From assembly GCA_037389465.1 (NCBI GenBank), contig JAZARR010000231.1, forward strand, positions 1,860,001-1,924,000: a stretch of 64,000 bases of DNA, in the 5' to 3' direction. The DNA is from Baylisascaris procyonis. Lineage: Eukaryota; Nematoda; Chromadorea; Rhabditida; Ascarididae. Position 1 is the first letter of the stretch. Each line of letters opens with the position of its first letter. The position numbers and the translations under genes were made by a program. This document shows positions 63,028 through 64,000 of this stretch, in pieces. Below the pieces are notes generated by a model that saw only the letters and a program-made list of their open reading frames with translations, did no database searches and was not told the origin of the DNA.

Positions 63028-64000
63028 TTCCGCCTGTGAAACTCATTGCGATTTTGCGTCCATTTGAAAGCACGTATATATATACCGGTGTATTTATAGA
63101 GTATCGCTAAATCAGGTTTGCAAAATTTGGTGGGCATAACGTAAACTATAGAATGATTGAGTTCATATCGACCTGAAGGGGAATTCGATAGCCATGAAGT
63201 GCTTGAATTTGTGAAGAAATTTACCTGCAGTGTGCAACTAATCGAGTTGTAATGTATGCCGATCAAGGCTCCAGCAATAAATCTTTTACGACAGATTTAA
63301 TTTAATAAACGGGTTAATTTACATATTAAGATACTATTTGAATGTTTTTATTTGTTAGCAGCTTGCGAGGCTAGTTGATCAGGTGAGAGCTATAAGAGTG
63401 TCAGTCCTCTTGATAAGTTTCTTTACTTTTTTTCTGATCACGTCGTTATACTAGGGAGTGAACATAGGAGTCGTAACCTACATCATTGCATTTCCAGTAC
63501 TTAGTTTATGTTGGCAGTGAGTTCCGTCATATGCGTGTCCTCCTTGTTCAGCTACACTGGTTGTAGAAATAATATACTATGGTACATATGATTGGTCTGT
63601 GCAAACTTAGCTTTCCACACAATCGTCTTAGATTTTAGCCTGATTAAGTGGCACCTTCTCCCTTCAAACTAAATTTACGATAGTTTTCAATTAAAATTCA
63701 ATAATTATCAACAATGCCTAATAAATTCGTACATTCAAATAGGAAAATCTCTTTTCTTATTAGATTTGACACAAATATAAATCTAATTGACGAATAAAAT
63801 TCAAGCTGATATGCTCCGAATTGTTTGAATAATACCTTCAGCTGAAAGAATATTCCAGTGACAGCATTTGGGAATTTTTTTTTGCCAAAGGCAATAACTT
63901 CAATAATCTAAATGCCGTAATGTTACTGCTAACATATAGCAATGAGGTATATGCCGAGTTCAACTGCCTTCTATCTTCAAACAACCTTTGATATTGACAA
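62966..64000 (+). other. Cyclase gene intron 11, running to window end
   Basis: Starts at donor AAG|GTAATA. Contains a (TA)n run at 62993-63024. I found no further kinase-homology exon before the edge, so the next exon lies beyond the window or is too short to see. Confidence 0.6.
62993..63024. repeat. (TA)16 microsatellite
   Basis: Uninterrupted TA run within intron 11. Confidence 0.95.

Overview
The window looks like AT-rich (roughly one-third G+C by eye), gene-poor animal DNA with short exons, GT-AG introns of about 0.4-3.4 kb and TTTTCAG-type acceptors. A divergent receptor-type guanylate cyclase gene and a possible trans-splice acceptor just before its start codon point to a nematode, perhaps a spirurid or filarial species. 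The group is an inference, not a proof. No bacterial, viral or CRISPR features were seen.

Layout. 1-10.4 kb is mostly non-coding, with one long open stretch on the minus strand (5761-6318) that is probably an exon and a weaker candidate exon on the plus strand (9699-9899). 10.4-11.8 kb and 30.6-32.4 kb each hold a small two-exon helix-loop-helix (HLH) gene. The two are paralogues: 117 and 123 residues, identical 222-nt first coding exons in length, the same phase-0 intron position, proteins that align without gaps for about 108 residues, and the same E-box pair in the proximal promoter. Helix 2 and the intron position look most like the Id/extramacrochaetae family. The 19 kb between them holds one tRNA-Met(CAT), one possible minus-strand exon (17753-18100), and many CAGGTG/CAGCTG E-boxes in tight clusters inside slightly GC-richer islands. 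One 15-base element is shared by two of these islands. I read the interval as a regulatory landscape for the two HLH genes.

32.4-50.5 kb is largely non-coding, with a 19-bp perfect hairpin next to a pyrimidine tract (38.86-38.99 kb) and a GC-rich island with a bulged hairpin (37.2 kb). From 50.5 kb to the right edge runs the guanylate cyclase gene. Eleven exons join in phase to 551 codons: signal peptide, shortened ANF-type ligand-binding domain, one membrane segment and the start of the kinase-homology domain. The cyclase domain must lie beyond the window. Intron 4 is filled by a 114-bp minisatellite organised as 228-bp dimers.

How it fits together. The HLH pair carries E-boxes in its promoters and is surrounded by more of them, which suggests control by E-protein/proneural bHLH factors, with the Id-like products possibly feeding back on those same factors. 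The cyclase gene is unrelated and would encode a transmembrane cGMP-producing receptor, in nematodes usually found in sensory neurons.
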